NCBI GenBank assembly: GCA_963777485.1
Contig: CAVZQP010000001.1
Span: forward strand, 620,001-684,000
Length of the DNA stretch: 64,000 nucleotides
Reading direction: 5' to 3'
Source of the DNA: Bog-473 sp963777485
Lineage (GTDB): Bacteria; Actinomycetota; Acidimicrobiia; Acidimicrobiales; RAAP-2
Under the pieces are notes generated by a model, which did no database searches, was not told the DNA's origin, and saw only the letters and a program-made list of their open reading frames with translations. A program made the translations under genes and the position numbers. Positions 48,732 to 57,362 of this stretch are shown one piece after another (position 1 is the stretch's first letter; every line of letters begins with the position of its first letter).

Positions 48732-50736
48732 CGCTGGCACTGGTGAACGGCGCGTCGACGGGCGTATGCGTCGCCGGGCGCGTGGCGTCCGCGGGCACAC
48801 ACGAGAAGTCGGTGAACGTGGTCCGCTCGACCCCCGCGTAGTAGCTGCTCAACTTGTGGCAGTGGGCCGCCGCCCAACGCAGGTCGGGGCTACGGCTGAA
48901 CGGCCGCGTCGCGACGTTGACGAACCTGACACGGCCGTCGGCCACGTAGCGGATGAACTGCGCCAGCGTCGGGGTGGAGACCTCGCCCGTGTAGCCGCCG
49001 ACGGGGAGGAACTCGTGCCCGGTGGCCAGGATGTCACTGCTGGCACCCAATGTCGTCTCGATCGTGTTCGCCGCGACGTCTGGTCGCAGGCGCGCCGTGA
49101 ATTGCGTGAGCACCTGCTGCTGCTCGGCAAACTCGTCGGCGTAGGTCCGGGTCACGTGGTTGTGCGCAACCGTGGCAAAGGGTGAGTCGAAGGGTCCGAG
49201 CTCCTCCATCACGACGAGGCCAGAGGCCCAGGCGCTCCCCAAGAGGATGGCGACGACCGCCAGCACCGGGCCCACGCTGAGGGCCCACACCGAGGCATGG
49301 CGCGGCAGCAGTGACACGAAGAGGATGCCCGCGGCCAATCCTCCGACTACGAACAGCGACGCGATGATCCAACTGCGGACGCCGACGTAGCTCGGGACGA
49401 GGGCGATCACTGCGGCGACGGTGGCCAGCATGGTGACGCCGAGCACCGCGCGCACAGCGCGGGATCGCCGCCTCTGCCAGGCGAGCCGGGCCCCGAAGGC
49501 GCACAGGGCCGCCACCGCCGGGACGAGCGCGGCGAGGTAGTAGGAGTTGATGAGTCGCCCCGCGCTGAAGAAGGCGAAGAGGACCACGAGCCACGTGAAC
49601 CAGAGCACGACCGCAGCGCGGGGCGCATCCGTGCGCGGTTCCCGGCACCGCACGACGAAGACGGCGATCGCAGACACGAGTGCCGGGAGCAGGAGCCAGG
49701 CTCCGTCGTGGCCGAAGGGCCCGTGGAGGAGGCGGTCCCAGGCGGCGTTGACACCGGCGGTACTGATCTGATTCTCCGAGCTGTAGCGCGCCAGGTTGAC
49801 GATCCATTGCGACGGCGCGTGGCACCCGGCATGCGAGAACACGCCCGACACCCCGACGCGGGCCAGCCCGTTGTACCCGAAGACCTGTGAGAAGACGGAG
49901 TTGTCGCAGCTCCCGTCCGCGTAGGGGCGGCTCGACGCCGGCGCGAGGGTGACCGCGGTCATCCAGCTCAGCGAGACAGCGACCGTGGCCGCCGCCGAGA
50001 GAGCGACGTCCCGGAGCCGGCGCAGGAACGCGGCGGTGGGCGCAGCAAGCAGATACGCCGCGTACAGCGCGGGGAGGACCAGCCAGGCCTGCAGCATCTT
50101 CGTCTGGAAGGCGAAGCCGACGAGCACGCCTGCCCACAACAACGGGCAGAGCCGGCCGGACGTGTACGCCCGCGTCGTGGCGTCGGCCGCCAGGACCAAC
50201 AGGAGGATCAACAGCGAGTCGGAGATGTTGCCCCGGTCGAGCAGGATCACGATCGGGCTCCCGGCGATGATCAGAGCGGCCAGCAGCCCGGCGCCCGCAC
50301 CGGTGACGCGGCACACCACCCGATAGAGGACCAGGACCGTCACCATGCCCTCGATCACCTGCGGCAACACGATCGCCCACACATGGAAGCCGCAGATCCG
50401 GAGCGAGAGCGCCTGGAACCACAGCGCGCCGGGCAGCTTGTCGACGGTGATGGTGCCCCAGGGATCGGCGGCGCCGAAGAAGAAGTTGTGCCAGCTCATC
50501 GCCATGCTGCGTGCGGCGGCGCCATAGAACGACTCGAGGTAGGCGCCGTTGATGCCCCACGCGTAGGCGAGCCCCGCGAGGGCGGTGACGGCGAGAAGGG
50601 CCGGACGTGCCCAAGCGGGTTGATCCGCAGGGGACCGCCAGAACTGCAGGCGCCTTCGCAGATCGGGTCGGCCGACACGACGCGGCACGTCGACCGCAGC
50701 AAGTTCCGCCTGATCTGCCGCCCGCATCCCCTCCAC
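48706..50736 (-). CDS. Membrane glycosyltransferase, GT39/ArnT-like
   Basis: A 676-residue polytopic enzyme that transfers a sugar from a polyprenyl phosphate donor to a substrate outside the membrane. About 11-12 membrane helices are visible. 'NGAYLESFYGAAARSMAMSWHNFFFGA' and 'TVDKLPGALWFQALSLRICG' are the first periplasmic loop, with the ExF/Y and D-K-P-P-like motifs of bacterial PMT/ArnT relatives ('DKLPG'). 'LLDRGNISDSLLILLLVLA' follows. The C-terminal ~190 residues form a soluble outer domain. GTG 50736 was chosen; ATG 50727 is an alternative. It may modify cell-wall glycans or exported proteins. Confidence 0.88.
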   Translation of the reverse strand: MEGMRAADQAELAAVDVPRRVGRPDLRRRLQFWRSPADQPAWARPALLAVTALAGLAYAWGINGAYLESFYGAAARSMAMSWHNFFFGAADPWGTITVDKLPGALWFQALSLRICGFHVWAIVLPQVIEGMVTVLVLYRVVCRVTGAGAGLLAALIIAGSPIVILLDRGNISDSLLILLLVLAADATTRAYTSGRLCPLLWAGVLVGFAFQTKMLQAWLVLPALYAAYLLAAPTAAFLRRLRDVALSAAATVAVSLSWMTAVTLAPASSRPYADGSCDNSVFSQVFGYNGLARVGVSGVFSHAGCHAPSQWIVNLARYSSENQISTAGVNAAWDRLLHGPFGHDGAWLLLPALVSAIAVFVVRCREPRTDAPRAAVVLWFTWLVVLFAFFSAGRLINSYYLAALVPAVAALCAFGARLAWQRRRSRAVRAVLGVTMLATVAAVIALVPSYVGVRSWIIASLFVVGGLAAGILFVSLLPRHASVWALSVGPVLAVVAILLGSAWASGLVVMEELGPFDSPFATVAHNHVTRTYADEFAEQQQVLTQFTARLRPDVAANTIETTLGASSDILATGHEFLPVGGYTGEVSTPTLAQFIRYVADGRVRFVNVATRPFSRSPDLRWAAAHCHKLSSYYAGVERTTFTDFSCVPADATRPATHTPVDAPFTSASVSAPRESR

Positions 50737-50844
50737 CTGGCCCCCTAGCGTTGGGAATTAAAGCACCGACATGTCGACCCAGGTGAAAGGGATTTTCGTG
50801 CGGCAAGGCAACCTGGTGCCGCCTCGCGAGGGTTCAAGGTGGTG

Positions 50845-51531
50845 ATGGACCGAAGCAGCGGCCGTGCACCGGCACGACAAGAGTTCGACCAGTTCGTCGC
50901 TGAGGCCGCCGACAGGCTCGTCCGAGCCGCCTACCTCATCACCTGGGATCTCGCCGACGCCGAAGACCTGGTCCAGGAGTGCCTCTTCAAAGTTGCACGC
51001 CGCTGGCCCCGGGTGCGGAAGATGGACCACCCCACTGCGTACGCGCGTACGGTGCTCGTCCATCTCGCACTCGACGAGGGTAAGCACCGGACGCGTCGCC
51101 GGGCCGAGCTCGCTGCGGCGGCTGCCACACCCCTCGAGCACCATGAGGATGACGCCGCGGTCATCGTGCTCGGGCGCGTCGAGGCCAGCGCCGACCTGAT
51201 GCACGCCCTTGCGGCGCTGGCCCCCCGCCAACGCGTCGCGCTGGTGTTGCGCTACTTCGAAGACCTCTCAGAAGCCGACGTGGCCGAGGCGATGGGTTGT
51301 TCGGTGGGCACGGTCAAGAGCACGACGTCACGGGCGCTCGAGCGCCTCCGCAACGTCGTCGAGGTCCCCCCGGTCCCACCGAACGCAAAGAACGGCGATG
51401 GCAGTGGCTCGCAGCCTCCGAACGACACGAACGACAGGCGCGCCCCGAACGTCACGCCTCAAAACGTCCAGAAAGAGACCTGCATCGTCACGCAGGAACT
51501 ACGCGCCAACGAAGGGAGCATCACACCATGA
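50845..51531 (+). CDS. ECF RNA polymerase sigma factor, SigE-like family
   Basis: A 228-residue ECF sigma factor. Region 2 is 'EFDQFVAEAADRLVRAAYLITWDLADAEDLVQECLFKVARRW', with the DAEDLVQ core-binding motif. Region 4 is 'LPRQRVALVLRYFEDLSEADVAEAMGCSVGTVKSTTSRAL'-like (APRQRVALVLRYFEDLS then the HTH), the SigE/SACE-type group common in actinobacteria. The C-terminal ~50 residues are a polar, Asn/Pro-rich tail. ATG 50845 has AAGG five bases upstream; GTG 50839 is possible. Its stop overlaps the next ATG (ATGA), so it is coupled to the membrane protein that probably controls it. Confidence 0.93.
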   Translation: MDRSSGRAPARQEFDQFVAEAADRLVRAAYLITWDLADAEDLVQECLFKVARRWPRVRKMDHPTAYARTVLVHLALDEGKHRTRRRAELAAAAATPLEHHEDDAAVIVLGRVEASADLMHALAALAPRQRVALVLRYFEDLSEADVAEAMGCSVGTVKSTTSRALERLRNVVEVPPVPPNAKNGDGSGSQPPNDTNDRRAPNVTPQNVQKETCIVTQELRANEGSITP

Positions 51532-52544
51532 AGTCAACACTCGAAGACCGACTCAGCGACGCCTTCACCCAACGCGCGGCATCCGTGCCCCGGGTAGCCA
51601 CCGACCGCGTGCGTGACGTCGACTATCACCCTCGCCGTCACCGGATCGTGGTCCCGGCAGCCGTCGGGGCCGCTGCGGCGGCCGGGGCGGCGACGGTCGG
51701 CACTGCCTTGGCGGTCGTGCTCGGCGGGGCGGCGCCTGCCTATGCCGGCTGGAGCCCCGCGCCGACCGCATCCACGACGGCCTCACCATCGCCCCAAGCC
51801 AGCCAAAGCTGTTTGAACTCACTCCCCTCGAACGCACCCGCAGGCGGCCAGCTCGGTTCGGGGAGCTGGCAGTCGGTGCTCACCGACGTGCGGGGGCCGT
51901 TCACCGTTGCGCTGTTCCAGAACAACGGCGCGTATGCCGCGTGCTTCACCAGCTCGTCTTTCACCGAGGTCACGCAGGTGACCGCGGCTGACAGCTCGAC
52001 CTCCAACGCGCAGGCCGAGAACGGCACTGTGCGCGGGTTGGGATCGGGCGGACTGCCGGGAGGCTCGATCGTGGCAGTCGGTGGCACGAGCTCGGGCGAT
52101 CTTCAGAACGTCGTGCAGACGCATCTGTCCACGACGGCAGATGGCCCGTATACCCTCGTCGACGGTCGCGTCGCCTCGGGCGTGACCGCAGTCACCCTCG
52201 TGCGCGACGACGGGCAGGACGTCGTTGCCACCGTGGAGGATGGCTGGCTGATCGCCTGGTGGCCGGGTGGCGCCACTGCGACCTCGTCCCAGGTCACCAC
52301 CGCGTCGGGCACGTCGACAGAAGCGCTGCAGTCGGCGGCCAAGGGAGGTCCGGGACCGTCGACACCGCCTGACCCGGGCGCATGCGCCGCCGCTGCGGGT
52401 GCTGCCAACACTTCCAAGGCGCTGAGTGGCGCGACCAACGTGCCGGTGCACTGCTCGGGCTCGGGCTCAAGCACCGGCAACAGCGGTCCCTCGGTCAACT
52501 CCAACACCGGCACCTCCGGCACCAGCCTGAAGAGCGGCGGCTAA
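51528..52544 (+). CDS. Membrane protein co-expressed with the sigma factor (candidate anti-sigma factor)
   Basis: A 338-residue protein with a ~45-residue basic cytoplasmic N-terminus ('LEDRLSDAFTQRAASVPRVATDRV'), one membrane helix ('VVPAAVGAAAAAGAATVGTALAVVLGG') and a Ser/Thr/Gly-rich outer domain of ~260 residues with several Cys. The layout (short inner domain, one helix, outer sensor) and the ATGA overlap with the ECF gene suggest an anti-sigma factor or sensor partner. No zinc-binding anti-sigma motif (HxxxCxxC) is present, so the mechanism is open. Confidence 0.75.
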   Translation: MKSTLEDRLSDAFTQRAASVPRVATDRVRDVDYHPRRHRIVVPAAVGAAAAAGAATVGTALAVVLGGAAPAYAGWSPAPTASTTASPSPQASQSCLNSLPSNAPAGGQLGSGSWQSVLTDVRGPFTVALFQNNGAYAACFTSSSFTEVTQVTAADSSTSNAQAENGTVRGLGSGGLPGGSIVAVGGTSSGDLQNVVQTHLSTTADGPYTLVDGRVASGVTAVTLVRDDGQDVVATVEDGWLIAWWPGGATATSSQVTTASGTSTEALQSAAKGGPGPSTPPDPGACAAAAGAANTSKALSGATNVPVHCSGSGSSTGNSGPSVNSNTGTSGTSLKSGG

Positions 52545-52569
52545 CACGGCACACCGAGGTCGGCTGCCC

Positions 52570-53241
52570 TCAGACAACGACCTCCATGCGCAATCCGGTG
52601 GCGTCGAGTTCGCCCCCGAACCGCAGGCAGGAACCGTCCAGGAAGCGCCGGGCGGTCCAGGCCAAGGCGAGGGCGTCGAGCATGTCGTCCGGCTGTGCTC
52701 CAGGGGTCCGCGCCTCGAGGAGGGCAGGGACGTCGACACCAAGATGCTCGTGCAGCACGGCAACGCGCTCGGCCCGTCCGTCGGCCGTTCGCTTGCTGTG
52801 CTGCATCGGCGTGTCCGCCGCCATCACCGCGAAGCTCAGTTCGGGGCAGGCCTCGAAGAGGGAATGCTGGAGACGGGGCGACTGCACGGCGTCGACCTCC
52901 TCGATCTTCGCCACGATGTTGTAGAGCTGTTTCGACAGACCCTTGCCGCACACCTCCCGGGACGTGGCGCACGCCTCCTCGTAGGTGCGGGTGCCGAGCA
53001 CAGCGCGCACCGGAGCGGGAAAGACCGAGCCGCGCCGGGGCCCGAGACGACGGCGCGCTTCGCGGTCGCACGCCCGGGGATCGCAGTCGGCCAGGCCGAT
53101 GGGGATGTCGACGGCGACCGCGGCCAGGTCGCCTTGGTCCAGCGCGGTAACGACGTCCTCGACGGAGGAGACGACCGTGACCGTGACCTCCACGACGTCG
53201 TCTTCGGTTGGCCGCCCGGGCACCGGCAGCGTGGCGAGCAC
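52570..53241 (-). CDS. DUF429 family protein (RNase H-like fold), N-terminus uncertain
   Basis: At least 223 residues from GTG 53241. 'VAVDIPIGLADCDPRACDREARRRLGPRRGSVF' holds the DIPIGL motif of DUF429 (predicted RNase H-like nucleases), and 'ALFEACPELSFAVMA'-like (LFEACPELSF) and 'PDDMLDALALAWTARRF' complete the pattern. The family's usual opening, 'GLDGCRGGWVLATL', is encoded just upstream (53,270-53,230) in the same frame, but no ATG, GTG or TTG precedes it before the in-frame stop at 53,485. The true start may be a CTG, or a base is missing near 53,272, where a GTG in another frame lies. Confidence 0.72.
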   Translation of the reverse strand: MLATLPVPGRPTEDDVVEVTVTVVSSVEDVVTALDQGDLAAVAVDIPIGLADCDPRACDREARRRLGPRRGSVFPAPVRAVLGTRTYEEACATSREVCGKGLSKQLYNIVAKIEEVDAVQSPRLQHSLFEACPELSFAVMAADTPMQHSKRTADGRAERVAVLHEHLGVDVPALLEARTPGAQPDDMLDALALAWTARRFLDGSCLRFGGELDATGLRMEVVV

Positions 53242-53312
53242 CCAGCCGCCCCGGCAGCCGTCGAGGCCTCCAGCACGCCGCCCGGCGGGGCCGCGCCGGG
53301 CGCGCCGGCCGC

Positions 53313-54830
53313 TCAGCGCAGCGCCGCCCAGTTCACCTGGTCCTTCGGCGTCAGCGTCACCGTCCGGCCGATCAACTCGTGCTCCTCGGCCTCCGCCAGC
53401 GACGCGGGGCCACCGTCCAAGAAGGCGTAGCAGCGACCACCCTCGGGCAGGTCGCAGATCAGCACGGCGCGCTCCGGGCCGCCGTCACGCCCGTGCAGCA
53501 CCGAGTACGTCGCGACGGTCGCCGCACCCGCGGGTGACCCCACGATTCCCACCGGCGTCTCGACCGCGACGTAGGGCGCCGGGTCCGTCACCACACCCGT
53601 ACCGGGATCCGTCGACCACACTCCGTACGCGTGCTTCTGCATGTGCATGCCGACGCCGCTCACCACCCCGTGCGATCCCGGGTCGCCCCGCAGCCGCTCG
53701 GCCATCGCGGCCAGGGAGTGGGTCATGTAGTTCGACCCCGGCCCCCCGTGGTACGGCAGCCCACCGGTGACGGTCACCGCCGCGGCCCGGGCGTCGGACT
53801 CGGCGATGCCCAAGGCGTCCAACGCGAAGCACACCGACGAGGCGAAGCACGAGTACAGGTCCAGGTGCGCGATGTCGTCGACGCCTATGCCCGCCCCCGA
53901 CAACGCCGCCCCCGCCGCCGCCGCCATGGCGGGGGAGTGCCACAGGTGGGCATGGCCGGCCACGTGCTCGGGCTCTTCCGCGTAGCCCCACCCGCGCAGA
54001 TAGACGCGGCGCTCCTCGGGCACTCCCAACGCATCGGCGCGCTCGGCCGAAGCCAGCAGCACCGCGGCGGCCATGTCGACGTCCATGATCGAGGTCATCA
54101 GCTTCGTGTAGGGATAGGCGACCATGCGGTTGTCCGCCGTTACCAGCGAGACCTCGTCGGCGGACCGCGCCACCGGGAACCAGGCGTGCTCGGGCTGCGC
54201 CGCGGCCACCGACGTCATCGCCGCCATGACCCTCCCGTCGGCGGCACGGTGCTCCGCCTGACCGCGGGCCAAGTGGGCGCGACGCGCGTTGTCGAACAGT
54301 GCGAACGTGAGGTACGCCTCGAAGACCGAGTGGCTGACCTCGGACGGGTCGAAGACCATCTCCATGGGGAACGGCCGCTTCTCCTCCGGCCGGAACGACC
54401 ACGCCGGCCGTTCGCCGGCCTTCTTCAGGCGGCGGACGGTGGCCAAGGCCTCCGCGCCGACGAGCAGCGAGAAGTCGAGGTCGCCTGCCCTGATCGCACG
54501 CGCGGCCTCGACGGCGAGCACGTGAGGGACCGACCCGCCGATCCCCGAGTAGCGACGCCGGGCCGGCGATGCGTCGAGACGGTCCGACAGCCGCTGCACG
54601 GCGTCGTCGTACTGCCACGACTGCGAGTAGACGACGTCGACACCCTCCAGCTCGCCGAGCGCCGCGGACACGCGTCCACCTGCGTCGGCCGCGGCTGCGC
54701 GCACGACCCGCTCCCACATGTCGAGCGGCTCGGGCGCCACACCATCGTTGGCGACCACGACGAAGTCATCGGCGTGCCAGGTGTGGCGGGCGACGCCGAT
54801 GATGCAGGCGGCGCGGGGGTCGGCACTCAT
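53313..54830 (-). CDS. Thiolase-like acetyl-CoA acetyltransferase / lipid-transfer-type protein
   Basis: A 505-residue protein of the atypical thiolase superfamily found in actinobacterial lipid and steroid catabolism. 'ACIIGVARHTWHADD' is the first strand, 'RRRYSGIGGSVPHVLAVEAARAIRAG' is the nucleophile region, where the usual catalytic Cys is not evident, and 'DDIAHLDLYSCFASSVCFALDALGI' and 'TVTGGLPYHGGPGSNYMTHSL' follow. It is probably a non-canonical thiolase, or an SCP2-thiolase/aldolase partner rather than a classical condensing enzyme. It lies 22 bp downstream of the acyl-CoA dehydrogenase and shares its promoter, with the operator at 56101. Confidence 0.82.
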   Translation of the reverse strand: MSADPRAACIIGVARHTWHADDFVVVANDGVAPEPLDMWERVVRAAAADAGGRVSAALGELEGVDVVYSQSWQYDDAVQRLSDRLDASPARRRYSGIGGSVPHVLAVEAARAIRAGDLDFSLLVGAEALATVRRLKKAGERPAWSFRPEEKRPFPMEMVFDPSEVSHSVFEAYLTFALFDNARRAHLARGQAEHRAADGRVMAAMTSVAAAQPEHAWFPVARSADEVSLVTADNRMVAYPYTKLMTSIMDVDMAAAVLLASAERADALGVPEERRVYLRGWGYAEEPEHVAGHAHLWHSPAMAAAAGAALSGAGIGVDDIAHLDLYSCFASSVCFALDALGIAESDARAAAVTVTGGLPYHGGPGSNYMTHSLAAMAERLRGDPGSHGVVSGVGMHMQKHAYGVWSTDPGTGVVTDPAPYVAVETPVGIVGSPAGAATVATYSVLHGRDGGPERAVLICDLPEGGRCYAFLDGGPASLAEAEEHELIGRTVTLTPKDQVNWAALR

Positions 54831-54852
54831 CGGACGGTCGCGATGAGGTCGG

Positions 54853-56070
54853 TCAGATGCGCGACTTGCCGGGCATCGCGATCGCCCGGTCGGCGATGAT
54901 GTTCTTCTGGATCTCGGTGGACCCCCCGCCGATGGTCGAGTACCGCTGGAACGCGTACAACCTCGTCCACTTCCCGCGGTCGACGGTGTCCGGCCCGCCC
55001 CTGGCCAGCAGTCCGGCCGGTCCCAGCAGGTCGACGGCGAGCTCGGAGACCGTCTGCGCCATCGACGACCACGACAACTTGGCGAACGGCACCTCGGGCC
55101 AGTTCTTCTCGCCCTTCATGATCTTCGACAGCGCGCGGAGCGACAGCAGCCGGGCGAGCTCGATCTCCGTCCAGATGTGCGCGATGCGGTCACGCAGCGA
55201 CGGGTCCTCCAGCGCGCCCGGGTTCACCGACCGCGCCGCCTCGACGACGGCACGCAGGTCCGCGGACAGGATCGCGATCTGTGACGCGATGCCGACGCGT
55301 TCGAAGCCGAGGGTGCCCATGGCCACCATCCAGCCCGCGCCCTCCTCGCCGAGCCGAGCCGACGCCGGGATGCGGGCGTCGGTGAAGAAGATCTCGTTGA
55401 ACAGCTCCTCGCCCGCCATGTCGCGGATCGGCCGCACGTCGATCCCCGGCGTCTTCAAATTGAGTATGAAGGCCGTGATGCCCTCGTGCTTCTTCCCCCG
55501 CTCGATCGCGGACGGGTCCGTCCGCAACAGGAACAGCCCCCACGTCGCCAGGTGGGCCGAGCTGATCCAGATCTTCGAACCGTTCACGACGTACTCGTCC
55601 GTCGCCTCGTCGTAGATCGCCGTCGTGCGCAGGTTCGCCAGGTCGTTGCCGGCCATGGGCTCGCTGAAGCCCTGGCACCAGTGCTCCTCGGCCTCGAGGA
55701 TCGACGGCAGCCACTTCGCCTTCTGCTCCTCCGTCCCCCACTGGATGATCATCGGCCCGATCTGCCAGATCCCGTTCGTGTTGAACATGCCCGGCGTGCG
55801 GTACTCGGCCATCACCTCCGAGTAGATGAGCCGCTGCATGGCGTTGATCGTTCGGCCCTGGGCGTACTCGGGCCCCCAGTGGATGGCGGCCCACCCGCCC
55901 TCGTGGAGCTTGCGCTGCCACTTCTGCCGCCGTTGTTGGCTCGCCTCGCCGCTCAGCTGCACGTCGTCCCCGAGCGCCTCGGCTTCCAAGAACGGTGGCA
56001 GGTTCTCGTCCAACCAGGACCGGAGCTCGTCGCGGAACTTCTCGTCCTCGGGTGCCAAGGCGAAATCCAC
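54853..56070 (-). CDS. Acyl-CoA dehydrogenase
   Basis: A 405-residue FAD enzyme oxidising an acyl-CoA to the 2-enoyl-CoA. 'WCQGFSEPMAGNDLANLRTTA' is the FAD/substrate motif and 'DEYVVNGSKIWISSAHLATWG' the next conserved block. 'YSTIGGGSTEIQKNIIADRAI' is the C-terminal signature. The catalytic Glu position in bulky-substrate actinobacterial enzymes is variable and I cannot fix it here. The GTG start has TACCCT 6 bases upstream (leaderless), and CTGAC-N6-GTCAG lies 31 bp upstream, the same distance as for the SDR at 3905. A second acyl-CoA dehydrogenase is divergent; such pairs can form heterotetramers in steroid-type pathways. Confidence 0.93.
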   Translation of the reverse strand: MDFALAPEDEKFRDELRSWLDENLPPFLEAEALGDDVQLSGEASQQRRQKWQRKLHEGGWAAIHWGPEYAQGRTINAMQRLIYSEVMAEYRTPGMFNTNGIWQIGPMIIQWGTEEQKAKWLPSILEAEEHWCQGFSEPMAGNDLANLRTTAIYDEATDEYVVNGSKIWISSAHLATWGLFLLRTDPSAIERGKKHEGITAFILNLKTPGIDVRPIRDMAGEELFNEIFFTDARIPASARLGEEGAGWMVAMGTLGFERVGIASQIAILSADLRAVVEAARSVNPGALEDPSLRDRIAHIWTEIELARLLSLRALSKIMKGEKNWPEVPFAKLSWSSMAQTVSELAVDLLGPAGLLARGGPDTVDRGKWTRLYAFQRYSTIGGGSTEIQKNIIADRAIAMPGKSRI

Positions 56071-56076
56071 GCAGGA

Positions 56077-56082
56077 AGGGTA
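56077..56082 (-). promoter_or_regulatory. -10 box of a leaderless promoter (acyl-CoA dehydrogenase)
   Basis: TACCCT reads leftward and ends 6 bases before GTG 56070. Confidence 0.45.
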
Positions 56083-56100
56083 GCCGACCGACCGTGTACT

Positions 56101-56116
56101 CTGACGCCCGTGTCAG
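56101..56116. promoter_or_regulatory. Inverted repeat CTGAC-N6-GTCAG between divergent acyl-CoA dehydrogenases
   Basis: CTGAC-gcccgt-GTCAG lies 31 bp upstream of the minus-strand acyl-CoA dehydrogenase and 128 bp upstream of the plus-strand one. On the minus strand it covers the expected -35 position. Confidence 0.65.
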
Positions 56117-56189
56117 GGAACGGCGGGGCGCGATCACGGCGTCCGTGACACGCGTCCGGTTGCTTTCGGGCCGGCAGTAGCGCTCTTGT

Positions 56190-56233
56190 AGGACTGCTGC
56201 AGGACTGCTGCAGGACCGCTGCAGGACTGCTTC
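56190..56233 (+). repeat. Four tandem copies of an 11-bp unit
   Basis: Units of aggactgctgc occur four times, with single changes in copies three and four. The array ends one base run before the Shine-Dalgarno (agggagg) of the acyl-CoA dehydrogenase at 56244. The unit is 11 bp, close to one helical turn. It lies in the 5' leader. Confidence 0.85.
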
Positions 56234-56243
56234 AGGGAGGGCC

Positions 56244-57362
56244 GTGGACTTCACGTACGACGACGAGCAGCAGGCACTCCAGGAAGTGGCGCGCACCGCG
56301 CTCGAGCGCGAATGCAGCCCGCAGCTGTTGCGCGAACTGGCCGACGACCCGACGGGAACCACGCCCGCGCTCTGGTCGACGCTCGTCGACCTCGGTTGGA
56401 CGAGCCTTCTCGTCCCCGCCGAGCTCGGTGGCACCGGCGCCGGCCTGCTCGAGACCTGCATCGTGCTCGAGCAGATGGGCCGCCTCCCGCTGCCGGGCCC
56501 GTTCTTCTCCTCCGCCGTCGCGGCCACGCTGGCCGCCCGCTCACTGGGCGAGACCGAGCTTCTCGCCGACCTCGCCGCCGGCACCCGGCGCGGCACGATC
56601 GCTCTCGGCGAACAGGGCCACGGCGAACCGCTCTCGACCGTGCGCACCCGCGCCCGCCGCAAGGCCGCGCAGTGGGTGCTGACCGGTGAGAAGCCCTTCG
56701 TCATGGACGGGCATTCCGCCGACTGGGTCATCGTGGTCGCGCGCAGCGAGGAGGGCGTGCGCTCGTACCTGCTCGAGTCGCCCGCCGAGGCCGCCGAGGC
56801 CGGCGCCACCGTCGAGCTGGTGCCCTCGCTCGACCCGACCCGCAAGCTCGCTCGCCTCCTCCTCGACGAGACGCCCGTCGTCCCCCTCGGCCCCCCGGGC
56901 AACCAGGCCCACGTCTGGCAGAGGGTGCAGGACGACATCGCGATCGGCTTCGCCGCCGAGACGGTCGGCGCGGCGGACCGCGCGCTGGGCGAGGCCATCG
57001 CCTACACCTCCGAACGCATCGTCTTCGACAAGCCGGTGGCGACATACCAGTCCATCCGGCACCGGCTCGTCGAGATGTTCCAGCAGGTCGAGATGGCCCG
57101 GGCGGGCTTCCAGTTCGCCGCCTGGGCGTCCGACACCGAGGCACCCGACCGGGAGCAGGCGGCGGCCATGGCCGCGAGCTACGCGGCCGAGGCCGGCGTG
57201 CGGGTGACGGGCGAGGACATACAGATGCACGGCGGCGTGGGCTTCACCTGGGCCAACGACGCACACTTCTTGTTCAAGCGCGTGAAGCAGAACGAGGTCC
57301 TGTCGGGCGGCGCCGGCGCCCAGCTGCACCGGCTGGCGTCGATCTTCATAGAGTCGGCGTGA
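56244..57362 (+). CDS. Acyl-CoA dehydrogenase
   Basis: A 372-residue FAD-dependent acyl-CoA dehydrogenase, shorter and more diverged than its divergent neighbour. 'MDFTYDDEQQALQEVARTALERE' is the N-terminal helix, 'LGWTSLLVPAELGGTGAGLLE' is conserved, and 'QMHGGVGFTWANDAHFLFKR' is the C-terminal signature, where the GGxGFTWE-type motif has Ala-Asn in place of the catalytic-type Glu. The FAD-binding block near 120-150 is weak. Such members often serve as the second subunit of a heterotetrameric dehydrogenase. It begins at GTG 56244 behind agggagg, and its stop abuts the ligase start. Confidence 0.9.
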   Translation: MDFTYDDEQQALQEVARTALERECSPQLLRELADDPTGTTPALWSTLVDLGWTSLLVPAELGGTGAGLLETCIVLEQMGRLPLPGPFFSSAVAATLAARSLGETELLADLAAGTRRGTIALGEQGHGEPLSTVRTRARRKAAQWVLTGEKPFVMDGHSADWVIVVARSEEGVRSYLLESPAEAAEAGATVELVPSLDPTRKLARLLLDETPVVPLGPPGNQAHVWQRVQDDIAIGFAAETVGAADRALGEAIAYTSERIVFDKPVATYQSIRHRLVEMFQQVEMARAGFQFAAWASDTEAPDREQAAAMAASYAAEAGVRVTGEDIQMHGGVGFTWANDAHFLFKRVKQNEVLSGGAGAQLHRLASIFIESA

